From: an uncultured Bacillota bacterium
GTDB taxonomy: Bacteria; Bacillota_I; Bacilli_A; RF39; UBA660
Assembly: GCA_948466105.1 (NCBI GenBank)
Contig: CAOJZR010000007.1
Span: forward strand, 1-12,220
DNA length: 12,220 nt
Direction of reading: 5' to 3'
Every line of letters starts with the position of its first letter. Position 1 is the first letter of the stretch. Of this stretch, positions 7,003 through 12,220 are shown one piece after another. The notes below the pieces were generated by a model. That model had not been told where the DNA came from. It worked only from the letters and a program-made list of their open reading frames with translations, and made no database searches. The translations under genes were made by a program, and so were the position numbers.

Positions 7003-7023
7003 ATCATAAAACCTCCTATTATC

Positions 7024-7051
7024 ATTTTAGCACTTTAATGTCAAATGTCAA
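7024..7051 (-). promoter_or_regulatory. Sigma-A promoter of the XRE regulator gene
   Basis: On the minus strand a perfect TTGACA (7046-7051), 16 bases and TAAAAT (7024-7029) preceded by TGC form an extended -10 promoter. The -35 box is duplicated: the 7-base unit ATGTCAA (plus strand) occurs twice in tandem at 7038-7044 and 7045-7051, giving a second TTGACA at an unusable spacing. Confidence 0.75.
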
Positions 7052-7070
7052 GTGTAAACGTAAGTGTAAA
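7050..7070. repeat. Direct repeats upstream of the XRE promoter, candidate operator
   Basis: The 9-mer AAGTGTAAA occurs at 7050-7058 and 7062-7070, a period of 12 bases, touching the -35 box of the regulator promoter. Repeats on one face of the helix next to the promoter suggest a protein-binding site, most simply for the regulator itself; this is inference. The repeats lie in the gap after the mnmA stop codon. Confidence 0.4.
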
Positions 7071-7075
7071 TATCA

Positions 7076-8182
7076 TTATAAATACCATAATTTAGCATTA
7101 TTTTTCTTAACCATTTTAACAATTCCCCCACCTAAAACTTTGTCTTTTAAATAGAAAACACAAGCTTGACCAGGGGTAACAGCCTTTATTTTTTGTGGGT
7201 ACTTTACTTGTATTAGACCATTTTCTAAAAAGGTTAGTTGAACATCGTTATCTTTTTGACGGTAACGAAATTGTGCGGTACATTTAAATGGCTTTTCCTT
7301 AGCTAGCCAATTGACCTCTTCAATAATAGCTTCATCTGAAAATAGATATTCATTATTGGCTCCAATAGCCACATATAAAATATTTTTATCTAAGTCTTTA
7401 CCAACAACAAACAGACGCTCTTTTGTTCCACCTACATCAAGACCTCTTCTTTGACCAATAGTATAATACATAAGTCCAATATGGGTGCCTAGAACTTCAT
7501 TAGTTTCAATATTAATGATTTTTCCAGGTTGATTAGGTAAATAATTTTTTAAGAATGATGTAAAATGACGTTCACCAATAAAACAAATGCCTGTTGAATC
7601 TTTTTTACTAGCTGTTAGTAAGCCTGCTTCTAAAGCTAAAGCACGAACTTCACTTTTTTCTAAAGTGCCTAATGGAAATAAAACATTATGAAGTTTTTCT
7701 TTACTAACTTGTGATAGAAAATAGGTTTGATCTTTATTTTTATCAAAGGCACGTAATAATTCTTCGTTTTCTATACGTGCATAGTGTCCTGTTGCTATGT
7801 AATCAGCTCCTAGTTTTAAAGCTTCATGTATAAACATATCAAATTTAATATATTTGTTACACATTATATCTGGATTAGGAGTTCTTCCTTTGTTAAGTTC
7901 GTCTAAAAAATAAGTAAAAACATAATCCCAATACTCTTTTATAAAATCAACTCGATATAATGGGATACCTATTTTATCACATACAGCTTTAGCATCATTA
8001 TAATCTAGTTCTTGTGGGCAAATTGGTGTTTTACCAATTGTCGGATTACCTAATACATCATTATTTAAAGTGCTATCCCAGTTACGCATAAAAAGGCCAA
8101 TTACTTCATAGCCTTGTTTTTTTAATAATAGTGCTGCTACGCTACTATCAACGCCTCCACTCATTCCTACTACAACTTTCAT
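7076..8182 (-). CDS. mnmA: tRNA-specific 2-thiouridylase MnmA
   Basis: This 368-residue enzyme performs ATP-dependent 2-thiolation of the wobble uridine (U34) of tRNA-Lys, -Glu and -Gln. The N-terminal PP-loop SGGVDSS (8-14) binds ATP. NPDIMCNKYIKF holds the first catalytic cysteine, Cys108, and TGICFIGERHF the second, Cys200. ATGHYAR (130-136) and YYTIGQRRGLDVGG are further family blocks. Length and motif order are complete. After the RNWD motif there is a longer insertion (about 37-57, with a CPQ) than in Bacillus; from memory it resembles the Mollicutes form. The ATG at 8182 follows only a weak ribosome site. spoIIM ends 24 bases upstream on the same strand, but a promoter at the end of spoIIM can drive mnmA alone. 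No hairpin terminator follows, so read-through into the XRE gene is possible. Confidence 0.97.
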   Translation of the reverse strand: MKVVVGMSGGVDSSVAALLLKKQGYEVIGLFMRNWDSTLNNDVLGNPTIGKTPICPQELDYNDAKAVCDKIGIPLYRVDFIKEYWDYVFTYFLDELNKGRTPNPDIMCNKYIKFDMFIHEALKLGADYIATGHYARIENEELLRAFDKNKDQTYFLSQVSKEKLHNVLFPLGTLEKSEVRALALEAGLLTASKKDSTGICFIGERHFTSFLKNYLPNQPGKIINIETNEVLGTHIGLMYYTIGQRRGLDVGGTKERLFVVGKDLDKNILYVAIGANNEYLFSDEAIIEEVNWLAKEKPFKCTAQFRYRQKDNDVQLTFLENGLIQVKYPQKIKAVTPGQACVFYLKDKVLGGGIVKMVKKNNAKLWYL

Positions 8183-8205
8183 AATTCACGACCATTTCTG
8201 TTATT

Positions 8206-8235
8206 ATTATATCAAGATTGTTAATGTACTTGCAA
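8206..8235 (-). promoter_or_regulatory. Likely mnmA promoter overlapping the 3' end of spoIIM
   Basis: On the minus strand TTGCAA (8230-8235), 18 bases and a perfect TATAAT (8206-8211) preceded by TGA form an extended -10. The -10 box contains the spoIIM stop codon. It lies 23 bases before the mnmA ATG and would free this housekeeping gene from sporulation control of spoIIM. Confidence 0.6.
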
Positions 8236-8845
8236 CTATATTTAATAAATTAGTTGTTAAAAATGTTTCTATTAGTGATGTGCAAATACTACCTACTAAA
8301 CACATTAATAAAATTTTTAAATAATGATTAGTAATAGTTTTAAATTCAATATTTTTCTTTTTTACAATTGCTTTAATAATTTTAATGGAAAAAAAGGTGG
8401 CATACATACTTATAATATAAAGAATGAGTATATTTATTAACTGATGAGGGAAAATATAAATAAATGCTAATAAGGAACCTTTCATTTTAAAAGTAAAAAT
8501 AAGACTAGCAGTAGCAAAACCTAAAATAAAGCTTTTAACGAAAAAGATAAAAATAATTAGTGGTAGTCCAATAACTGAAATACCAAGAAGCCATATTCCC
8601 ACAATTACGCAAAAATTATTAAAAAAACTATTTTTAAATATATCAATGTAATTTAATTGTTTATTTTTAATACTAGTTATAAATTCATTTAAATATTCAT
8701 TTACTAGCATTTTATCATTACTATTTAAAATAGTAAAAAAGATGGCACTTATAATAATTGCTATTACAAAAAGTGTTGCAAAAAAGAAAAATGTTTTTTT
8801 ACTAGCTGAAATTTTCTTTGATAACTTGTCCATATATTTTTTCAT
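8207..8845 (-). CDS. spoIIM: SpoIIM-family membrane protein (stage II sporulation protein M)
   Basis: This 212-residue integral membrane protein has helices at about 19-40, 76-103, 104-118, 124-155 and 176-200. The central region matches the SpoIIM family: NNFCVIVGIWLLGISVIGLP (76-95) is the conserved core, followed by a K-S-F-x-x-G-F helix and a FPHQ motif (132-135) like the LPQ/FPH turn of the family. In Bacillus, SpoIIM works with SpoIID and SpoIIP in septal peptidoglycan remodelling during engulfment. SpoIIM relatives also occur in non-sporulating bacteria, so the name alone does not prove sporulation. The ATG at 8845 has a strong AGGTGAT ribosome site. It is divergent from the micropeptide gene at 8932 and co-directional with mnmA. 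A weak mother-cell-type promoter can be proposed upstream. Confidence 0.85.
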   Translation of the reverse strand: MKKYMDKLSKKISASKKTFFFFATLFVIAIIISAIFFTILNSNDKMLVNEYLNEFITSIKNKQLNYIDIFKNSFFNNFCVIVGIWLLGISVIGLPLIIFIFFVKSFILGFATASLIFTFKMKGSLLAFIYIFPHQLINILILYIISMYATFFSIKIIKAIVKKKNIEFKTITNHYLKILLMCLVGSICTSLIETFLTTNLLNIVASTLTILI

Positions 8846-8860
8846 CTTATCACCTAGTCA

Positions 8861-8889
8861 ATAATATGTTTTAAATTTTTTTTTATTCC
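8861..8889 (-). promoter_or_regulatory. Weak sigma-E-like promoter candidate for spoIIM
   Basis: On the minus strand GGAATA (8884-8889), 15 bases and CATATTAT (8861-8868) partly fit the mother-cell sigma-E pattern (ATA in the -35 box, CATACANT in the -10 box). Two -10 positions and the spacing are off, so this is only a candidate, raised because spoIIM is sigma-E-dependent in Bacillus. Confidence 0.25.
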
Positions 8890-8908
8890 AATTATAAGAT
8901 CTTTATAT

Positions 8909-8914
8909 TATAAT
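8909..8914 (+). promoter_or_regulatory. Possible -10 box for the micropeptide gene
   Basis: TATAAT lies seven bases before the ribosome site of the 29-residue ORF. The best -35 at 17 bases (TTCCAA, 8886-8891) is poor. The leader would be very short. Confidence 0.35.
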
Positions 8915-8931
8915 TAATATGAGGTGAAAAA

Positions 8932-9021
8932 ATGAAGAACATAGGTAGAAAAATTATTGCACTTGTTATGCTTTTTATTATAATTGCATCTTTTATTTTA
9001 AGCGCTTTAGCTGGAATGTAA
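8932..9021 (+). CDS. 29-residue single-helix membrane peptide, Prli42-like
   Basis: The ORF begins with ATG 8932, has a strong GAGGTGA (8921-8927) at the correct distance and ends with TAA. The peptide has a short basic head (MKNIGRK), one hydrophobic helix (about residues 8-25) and a short L-A-G-M end. Size, basic N-terminus, the M-L-x-x-I-I pattern and a Ser/Gly-containing end resemble the Prli42 family, the roughly 31-residue membrane peptide that anchors the stressosome in Listeria. The resemblance is by eye, and a helix this short can look similar by chance. No stressosome gene is in the window. It sits between divergent spoIIM and downstream spoIVB, 85 bases before the latter, and could be co-transcribed with it from upstream. 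Confidence 0.6.
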   Translation: MKNIGRKIIALVMLFIIIASFILSALAGM

Positions 9022-9042
9022 GTATATTTTCTTAAACTACTT

Positions 9043-9071
9043 GTATGATTGATAAAAAAAAATCCATACTA
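9043..9071 (+). promoter_or_regulatory. Sigma-G-like promoter of spoIVB
   Basis: GTATG (9043-9047), 17 bases and CATACTA (9065-9071) match the Bacillus forespore sigma-G consensus (GHATR, 17-18 bases, CATNHTA) at every defined position. The predicted start near 9078 leaves a leader of about 29 bases containing the ribosome site AAAGGAG (9092-9098). spoIVB is a sigma-G target in Bacillus, which strengthens the call. No good sigma-A promoter is seen in the same gap. Confidence 0.72.
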
Positions 9072-9106
9072 CTAATGTAGTCTATCCTAGTAAAGGAGAT
9101 GCTATA

Positions 9107-10090
9107 ATGTTTTGTAAAAAAACATTTTTCTTAACTCTTCTTACACTACTTATTATTCCAATTAATGTCTTTGCTTATTCAAACAAACTTCTTGTTGGTG
9201 GTGAGAATATTGGGATTAAACTTAATTCTAAAGGTGTTATGATCGTAGGTACTTATGAGGTCAATAATAGCTTACCTGCCCTTGATGCTGGTCTTAAAAT
9301 AGGTGATACGATTACTTCTGTTAATGGTGAAGATGTTTCTAATATTGAGGATATGGTTGACAAAATAAATGCCTATGCTCAAAATGGAAGCATTGACATT
9401 GGCTATAGACGTAATAATAAAAATATGAAAACATCTCTAGTAATTAATAAAGATTCCAATAATGTCTATAAAACAGGACTTTATGTAAAAGATAGTATTA
9501 CAGGTATTGGAACATTAACTTTTATTGATCCAAACACCAAAATATTTGGTGCATTAGGACATGAAATAACAGAGAAAAATACAGGACAAATCCTAGAAAT
9601 TAAAGATGGAGCTATCTTTTCTTCTAATGTAACTAGTATTAATCCAAGTACTAATGGTACAGCTGGAGAAAAAAATGCTCAATTTTTTACTGATGAAATA
9701 AAAGGAAATGTTTTTGAGAACACTTCTTCAGGTATATTTGGTTTATATAAAGATACATTGCCTACTAAAAAGCTTTATAATGTGGCATCTAGTGATAAGA
9801 TAAATAAAGGACAAGCGTCTATTTTAACAGTAACTGATGGTAATGAAATAAATGAGTATAAAATAAATATCCTTAAGTTAGATGACTCTAAAAATACCAA
9901 AAATATTTATTTTGAGATTACTGATGAAAAATTATTGTCACTTACAAATGGTATAGTTCAAGGTATGAGTGGTAGTCCAATTATTCAAGGTGATTATATT
10001 GTCGGTGCTGTTACTCACGTTGTTTTAAATGATCCTAGTAAAGGTTATGGAATTTTTATTACAAACATGTTAGAAGAGGCAGAAAACTAA
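9107..10090 (+). CDS. spoIVB: SpoIVB serine peptidase (S55 family)
   Basis: SpoIVB is the protease secreted by the forespore into the intermembrane space, where it cleaves SpoIVFA and so triggers SpoIVFB processing of pro-sigma-K. This 327-residue version has an N-terminal signal/anchor helix (5-23), a PDZ domain (about 43-110, with ALDAGLKIGDTITSVNG) and the S55 peptidase domain. The triad by family alignment is His152 in FGALGHEI, Asp273 in ITDEKL and Ser288 in GMSGSP. The C-terminal block GAVTHVVLNDPSKGYGIFI is nearly as in Bacillus. It is shorter than the roughly 425-residue Bacillus protein, mainly before and around the PDZ domain, but no catalytic part is missing. ATG 9107 has AAAGGAG eight bases upstream and a sigma-G-like promoter further up. 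spo0A, its usual downstream neighbour, is absent; the next genes are convergent. Confidence 0.93.
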   Translation: MFCKKTFFLTLLTLLIIPINVFAYSNKLLVGGENIGIKLNSKGVMIVGTYEVNNSLPALDAGLKIGDTITSVNGEDVSNIEDMVDKINAYAQNGSIDIGYRRNNKNMKTSLVINKDSNNVYKTGLYVKDSITGIGTLTFIDPNTKIFGALGHEITEKNTGQILEIKDGAIFSSNVTSINPSTNGTAGEKNAQFFTDEIKGNVFENTSSGIFGLYKDTLPTKKLYNVASSDKINKGQASILTVTDGNEINEYKINILKLDDSKNTKNIYFEITDEKLLSLTNGIVQGMSGSPIIQGDYIVGAVTHVVLNDPSKGYGIFITNMLEEAEN

Positions 10091-10117
10091 AAGAGACTTG
10101 TGTCTCTTTTTATTTTT
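10089..10117 (+). terminator. Rho-independent terminator of spoIVB
   Basis: A perfect 9-bp stem (10089-10097 with 10102-10110) with a 4-base loop is followed by TTTTTATTTTT. It begins within the spoIVB stop codon. Confidence 0.88.
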
Positions 10118-10164
10118 AAAATAAAAATGTCATAAACCATAATATGTTTAATGATTTATGACAT
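10117..10164 (-). terminator. Terminator of the nusB-xseA-xseB operon
   Basis: On the minus strand a perfect 10-bp stem (10155-10164 with 10127-10136) with an 18-base loop is followed by a TTTTTATTTT run. It starts seven bases beyond the xseB stop. It abuts the spoIVB terminator, so the two convergent units are separately closed. Confidence 0.8.
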
Positions 10165-10171
10165 ACAAAAA

Positions 10172-10393
10172 TTATTCTTCAATTTCAAAATCTTCTAACT
10201 GTCCATTTTCAGTTACAATTTTACTTATTTTTTCTTCTACATTTTTAAGTTTAGTATCACATTCTTTAACAAGTTTCATAGCTTTAGTATATTTATCAAT
10301 TGAACTTTCAAGATCAATTTCACCACTTTCAAGTTCACCTACTATATTTTCAAGTTCTTGCATTTTATCTTCAAAAGTTTTTTCTTTTTCCAT
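10172..10393 (-). CDS. xseB: Exodeoxyribonuclease VII small subunit
   Basis: XseB is the small subunit of exonuclease VII; several copies bind the helical arm of XseA and form the single-strand-specific nuclease of the cytoplasm. The 73-residue length is typical. The family pattern is complete: FEDKMQELENIVGELESGE (7-25), then LESSIDKYTKAMKLVKEC (28-45), and EEKISKI near the end. The acidic tail (EDFEIEE) is also usual. The start codon shares one base with the xseA stop (TAATG), so translation is coupled, which fits the need for several small subunits per large one. It is the last gene of the operon before the terminator. Confidence 0.95.
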   Translation of the reverse strand: MEKEKTFEDKMQELENIVGELESGEIDLESSIDKYTKAMKLVKECDTKLKNVEEKISKIVTENGQLEDFEIEE

Positions 10394-11664
10394 TACTCTT
10401 CCTCCTTTATTTTTGTAATTATTGTTGTTACGACTCCATTTTTAAATTTAACATCAAGCCTATCATTTTCTTTTAAATCATGAATATTTTTAACAATTTG
10501 ATTGTTTTGCAAAGCCAAAGTATAACCTCGTTTTAAAGTATTTAAAGGATTCATAATTTCTAATTTATCAATTAAACTATTTAATGTTAAAATTTTTTCT
10601 TTATAAAGAATAGTTGGATTTAAAAGCAGATAATGGTGACGATACTTTTCTAGTTTTATCTTACTATTATTTAAATTATCATATATAGTTTTATTTAGTT
10701 TTTGAATAATAAGATCTATAAACTGTTTTTTACTTTCATACATCATCATTGGTCGTTTAATCACAAAAGAATTTTTAACTGCATCTAATAAAACTTTTTT
10801 ATAATTTAAATTTTTATAGATACTTTCATTTAAGCGAATTTTTATTTGATTTAGATTATTTATCAAATCATTAATACTCAAAACAGCCATTTCAGCTGCA
10901 CCTGTTGGTGTAGGAGCTCGCAAATCAGCTACAAAGTCGGCAATCGTAAAATCAACTTCATGGCCTACTGCACTTATGATTGGAATATTCGAATTATAAA
11001 TAGCTCGTGCTACAATTTCTTCATTGAATGGCCATAAATCTTCAATAGCGCCTCCCCCACGCCCAACAATTAAAACATCTAAATCATATGTATTAGCTTT
11101 TTCTATGTTTTTTACAATATCAAGCGCGGCTTGTTCTCCTTGAACAAGACTTGGAAAAAGTAAAATTTGACAAATTGGATAACGTCTTTTAATAGTTGAT
11201 ATAATATCTCTTATAGCTGCGCCTGTTGGAGCAGTAATAACACCTATTTTATTAGGCATACTAGGAATTTTTCGTTTATGTTCAGCTTTAAATAGTCCTT
11301 CCATTTCAAGTTTTTGTTTTAATTTTTCAAAAGCTAAATAAAGATTGCCAATTCCATCTTCTTGCATATTATCTACAATTACTTGGCAAGTACCACTTCC
11401 CTCATACATTGTTATATGACCTTTAACCAAAACTTTGGTTCCTTCAATTGGTTTAAAGGCTAACTTTTTAGTCATACTATTAAACATAATAGCGTTAATT
11501 TTACTAAATTCATCCTTTAAAGAAAAATATAAATGGCCATTAGTATGAGCTTTAAAATTAGATATTTCTCCTCTAATATATACTGTTTTTAAGTTATCAT
11601 CAGCTTCTAATTTAAATTTAATATATCGACTAATTGCCGTAACAGTTGTATATTTATGCTCCAC
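10393..11664 (-). CDS. xseA: Exodeoxyribonuclease VII large subunit
   Basis: XseA is the catalytic subunit of exonuclease VII, which degrades single-stranded DNA from both ends into oligonucleotides. It has 423 residues, slightly shorter than the usual 440-450. An N-terminal OB fold (about 3-100, with RGEISNFKAHTNGHLYFSLK) binds DNA. The catalytic domain follows, with IGVITAPTGAAIRDI (140-154), VGRGGGAIEDLWPFNEE (200-216) and SAVGHEVDFTIADFVADLRA (231-250). After that comes a long helical region (about 265-400) that carries XseB. The chosen start is GTG 11664: it gives the family's usual N-terminus (M-x-x-K-Y-T-T-V-T-A), and the AGGTGA ribosome site overlaps the nusB stop codon a few bases upstream. 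The ATG two bases earlier is out of frame. xseB overlaps its 3' end. Confidence 0.95.
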   Translation of the reverse strand: MEHKYTTVTAISRYIKFKLEADDNLKTVYIRGEISNFKAHTNGHLYFSLKDEFSKINAIMFNSMTKKLAFKPIEGTKVLVKGHITMYEGSGTCQVIVDNMQEDGIGNLYLAFEKLKQKLEMEGLFKAEHKRKIPSMPNKIGVITAPTGAAIRDIISTIKRRYPICQILLFPSLVQGEQAALDIVKNIEKANTYDLDVLIVGRGGGAIEDLWPFNEEIVARAIYNSNIPIISAVGHEVDFTIADFVADLRAPTPTGAAEMAVLSINDLINNLNQIKIRLNESIYKNLNYKKVLLDAVKNSFVIKRPMMMYESKKQFIDLIIQKLNKTIYDNLNNSKIKLEKYRHHYLLLNPTILYKEKILTLNSLIDKLEIMNPLNTLKRGYTLALQNNQIVKNIHDLKENDRLDVKFKNGVVTTIITKIKEEE

Positions 11665-11667
11665 ATT

Positions 11668-12066
11668 TCACCTATTATGATACACTTTATCTAAAACAGC
11701 ATTAATCATAGCTTTAACATTATCATCACTATATTTTTTAGCTAATTCTATTGCCTCGTTTATAACAACTATATCTGGTGTATCAGTATATAACAATTCA
11801 TAAATACTCATTCTTAGAATAGCTATATCAGTATTTCCAAGACGATCAATAGTCCAATTATTTAAATATTGATTAGCTACTTTATCTAATTTATCTTTAT
11901 AAGTAATAACCCCGTAAACTATATCCTTTACAAATTCATTATCAATTTCAATAGTATTTTTAATAATGTCATCAACATTATATTGAATATTATTCTTATT
12001 AAAAATTTCAACTTGATATAAAATTGTCATTATATGTACACGACTCATACTTCGATTTTGTTCCAT
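11668..12066 (-). CDS. nusB: Transcription antitermination factor NusB
   Basis: NusB is a small all-helical RNA-binding protein that pairs with NusE (ribosomal S10) at boxA to form the antitermination complex on rRNA operons. It has 132 residues, the usual size. The first helix, SRVHIMTILYQVE (8-20), replaces the common RxxAxQxLY pattern with HIMTILYQ. The second half is more typical: NNWTIDRLGNTDIAILRMSIYEL (69-91), INEAIELAKKYS (102-113) and INAVLDKV (121-128). ATG 12066 follows a very strong AGGTGGTGAT. It is the first gene of the nusB-xseA-xseB operon; its TGA provides part of the xseA ribosome site. folD, which separates nusB from xseA in Bacillus, is missing here. Confidence 0.93.
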   Translation of the reverse strand: MEQNRSMSRVHIMTILYQVEIFNKNNIQYNVDDIIKNTIEIDNEFVKDIVYGVITYKDKLDKVANQYLNNWTIDRLGNTDIAILRMSIYELLYTDTPDIVVINEAIELAKKYSDDNVKAMINAVLDKVYHNR

Positions 12067-12081
12067 TTTATCACCACCTTT

Positions 12082-12090
12082 ATTTTAGCA
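12082..12090 (-). promoter_or_regulatory. Extended -10 promoter of the nusB operon
   Basis: On the minus strand TGC directly precedes TAAAAT (12082-12087), the same extended -10 as at the XRE gene. The -35 region is poor. The strong ribosome site starts a few bases later, so the leader is short. Confidence 0.45.
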
Positions 12091-12113
12091 CATTTCAGGA
12101 TAAAATAAAAGCT

Positions 12114-12146
12114 TAAACTATATTTAGTTTATACTATTAAATAGTA
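12114..12146. repeat. Two adjacent small inverted repeats upstream of nusB
   Basis: TAAACTA (12114-12120) pairs with TAGTTTA (12125-12131) around a 4-base loop, and next to it TACTAT (12132-12137) pairs with ATAGTA (12141-12146) around a 3-base loop. They lie about 30-60 bases upstream of the nusB -10 box. They could be weak terminators of an unseen upstream gene (minus-strand TTTTATTTT follows the first) or an operator. The rest of 12067-12220 shows no gene that can be supported. Confidence 0.35.
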
Positions 12147-12220
12147 CTAATTATTTAAAACTTGACACAAATTCGTCTTAAAAAAAGAAAAAATAAATTA
12201 TATGAAATAATATACTTGCG

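Noticed and set aside
10158..10418. 86-codon plus-strand ORF opposite xseB
   Set aside because: It is the serine-rich mirror of the xseB coding strand, without a ribosome site.
12162..12167. TTGACA near the right edge as a plus-strand promoter
   Set aside because: No acceptable -10 box lies 16-18 bases downstream.
1..12220. Mycoplasma-type code (TGA = Trp), given the low GC content
   Set aside because: Conserved Trp positions use TGG, and TGA ends nusB and the kinase at the proper family lengths or gene junctions.
1..12220. CRISPR array, tRNA/rRNA gene, insertion sequence or prophage
   Set aside because: No regularly spaced repeats, cloverleaf sequence, transposase or phage gene was seen; the lone XRE regulator has no phage neighbours.

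Overview
The window is very AT-rich, uses the standard bacterial code (Trp is TGG; TGA acts as a stop for nusB and the sensor kinase), has strong AGGAGG/GAGGTGAT-type ribosome binding sites and carries two sporulation genes. This points to a low-GC Firmicute (Bacilli-type, possibly one of the reduced, gut-associated lineages near the Mollicutes). The lineage is inference; no species is recognised.

Layout. (1) 1-789: the 3' part of a phosphomannomutase/phosphoglucomutase gene, closed by a clear terminator. (2) 1002-4296: a sigma-A-type promoter and a three-gene operon with a PlsC-like acyltransferase, a membrane hybrid histidine kinase with its own receiver domain, and a rhodanese lipoprotein overlapping the kinase by ATGA. 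It ends in a strong terminator. (3) 4389-5129: a ZIP-family metal transporter. (4) 5180-5353 (minus): a 57-residue Asn-rich small protein with a consensus sigma-G-like promoter. Divergent from it is an unrecognised four-helix membrane protein (5460-6071). (5) 6235-8845, all minus: spoIIM, then mnmA with its own likely promoter, then an XRE-family regulator with its own promoter and repeats in the upstream region. (6) 8932-9021: a 29-residue single-helix membrane peptide resembling Prli42; then spoIVB (9107-10090), preceded by a second consensus sigma-G-like promoter. (7) 10172-12066, minus: nusB-xseA-xseB as a tight overlapping operon, convergent with spoIVB, with a terminator for each direction between them.

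How the genes fit together. spoIVB (forespore signalling protease), spoIIM (engulfment) and the small Asn-rich gene form a sporulation-flavoured set, and two of them carry forespore-type promoter sequences. nusB, xseA, xseB and spoIVB belong to a neighbourhood well known from Bacillus. Here it is compacted and partly inverted, without folD, ispA, dxs, argR/ahrC, recN or spo0A in view. The rest is housekeeping (mnmA, nusB, exonuclease VII), sensing (hybrid kinase, XRE regulator) and transport.

No tRNA, rRNA, CRISPR array or insertion sequence was seen. No stretch of more than about 300 bases lacks a gene; the longest gap is 790-1001, which holds a terminator and a promoter.
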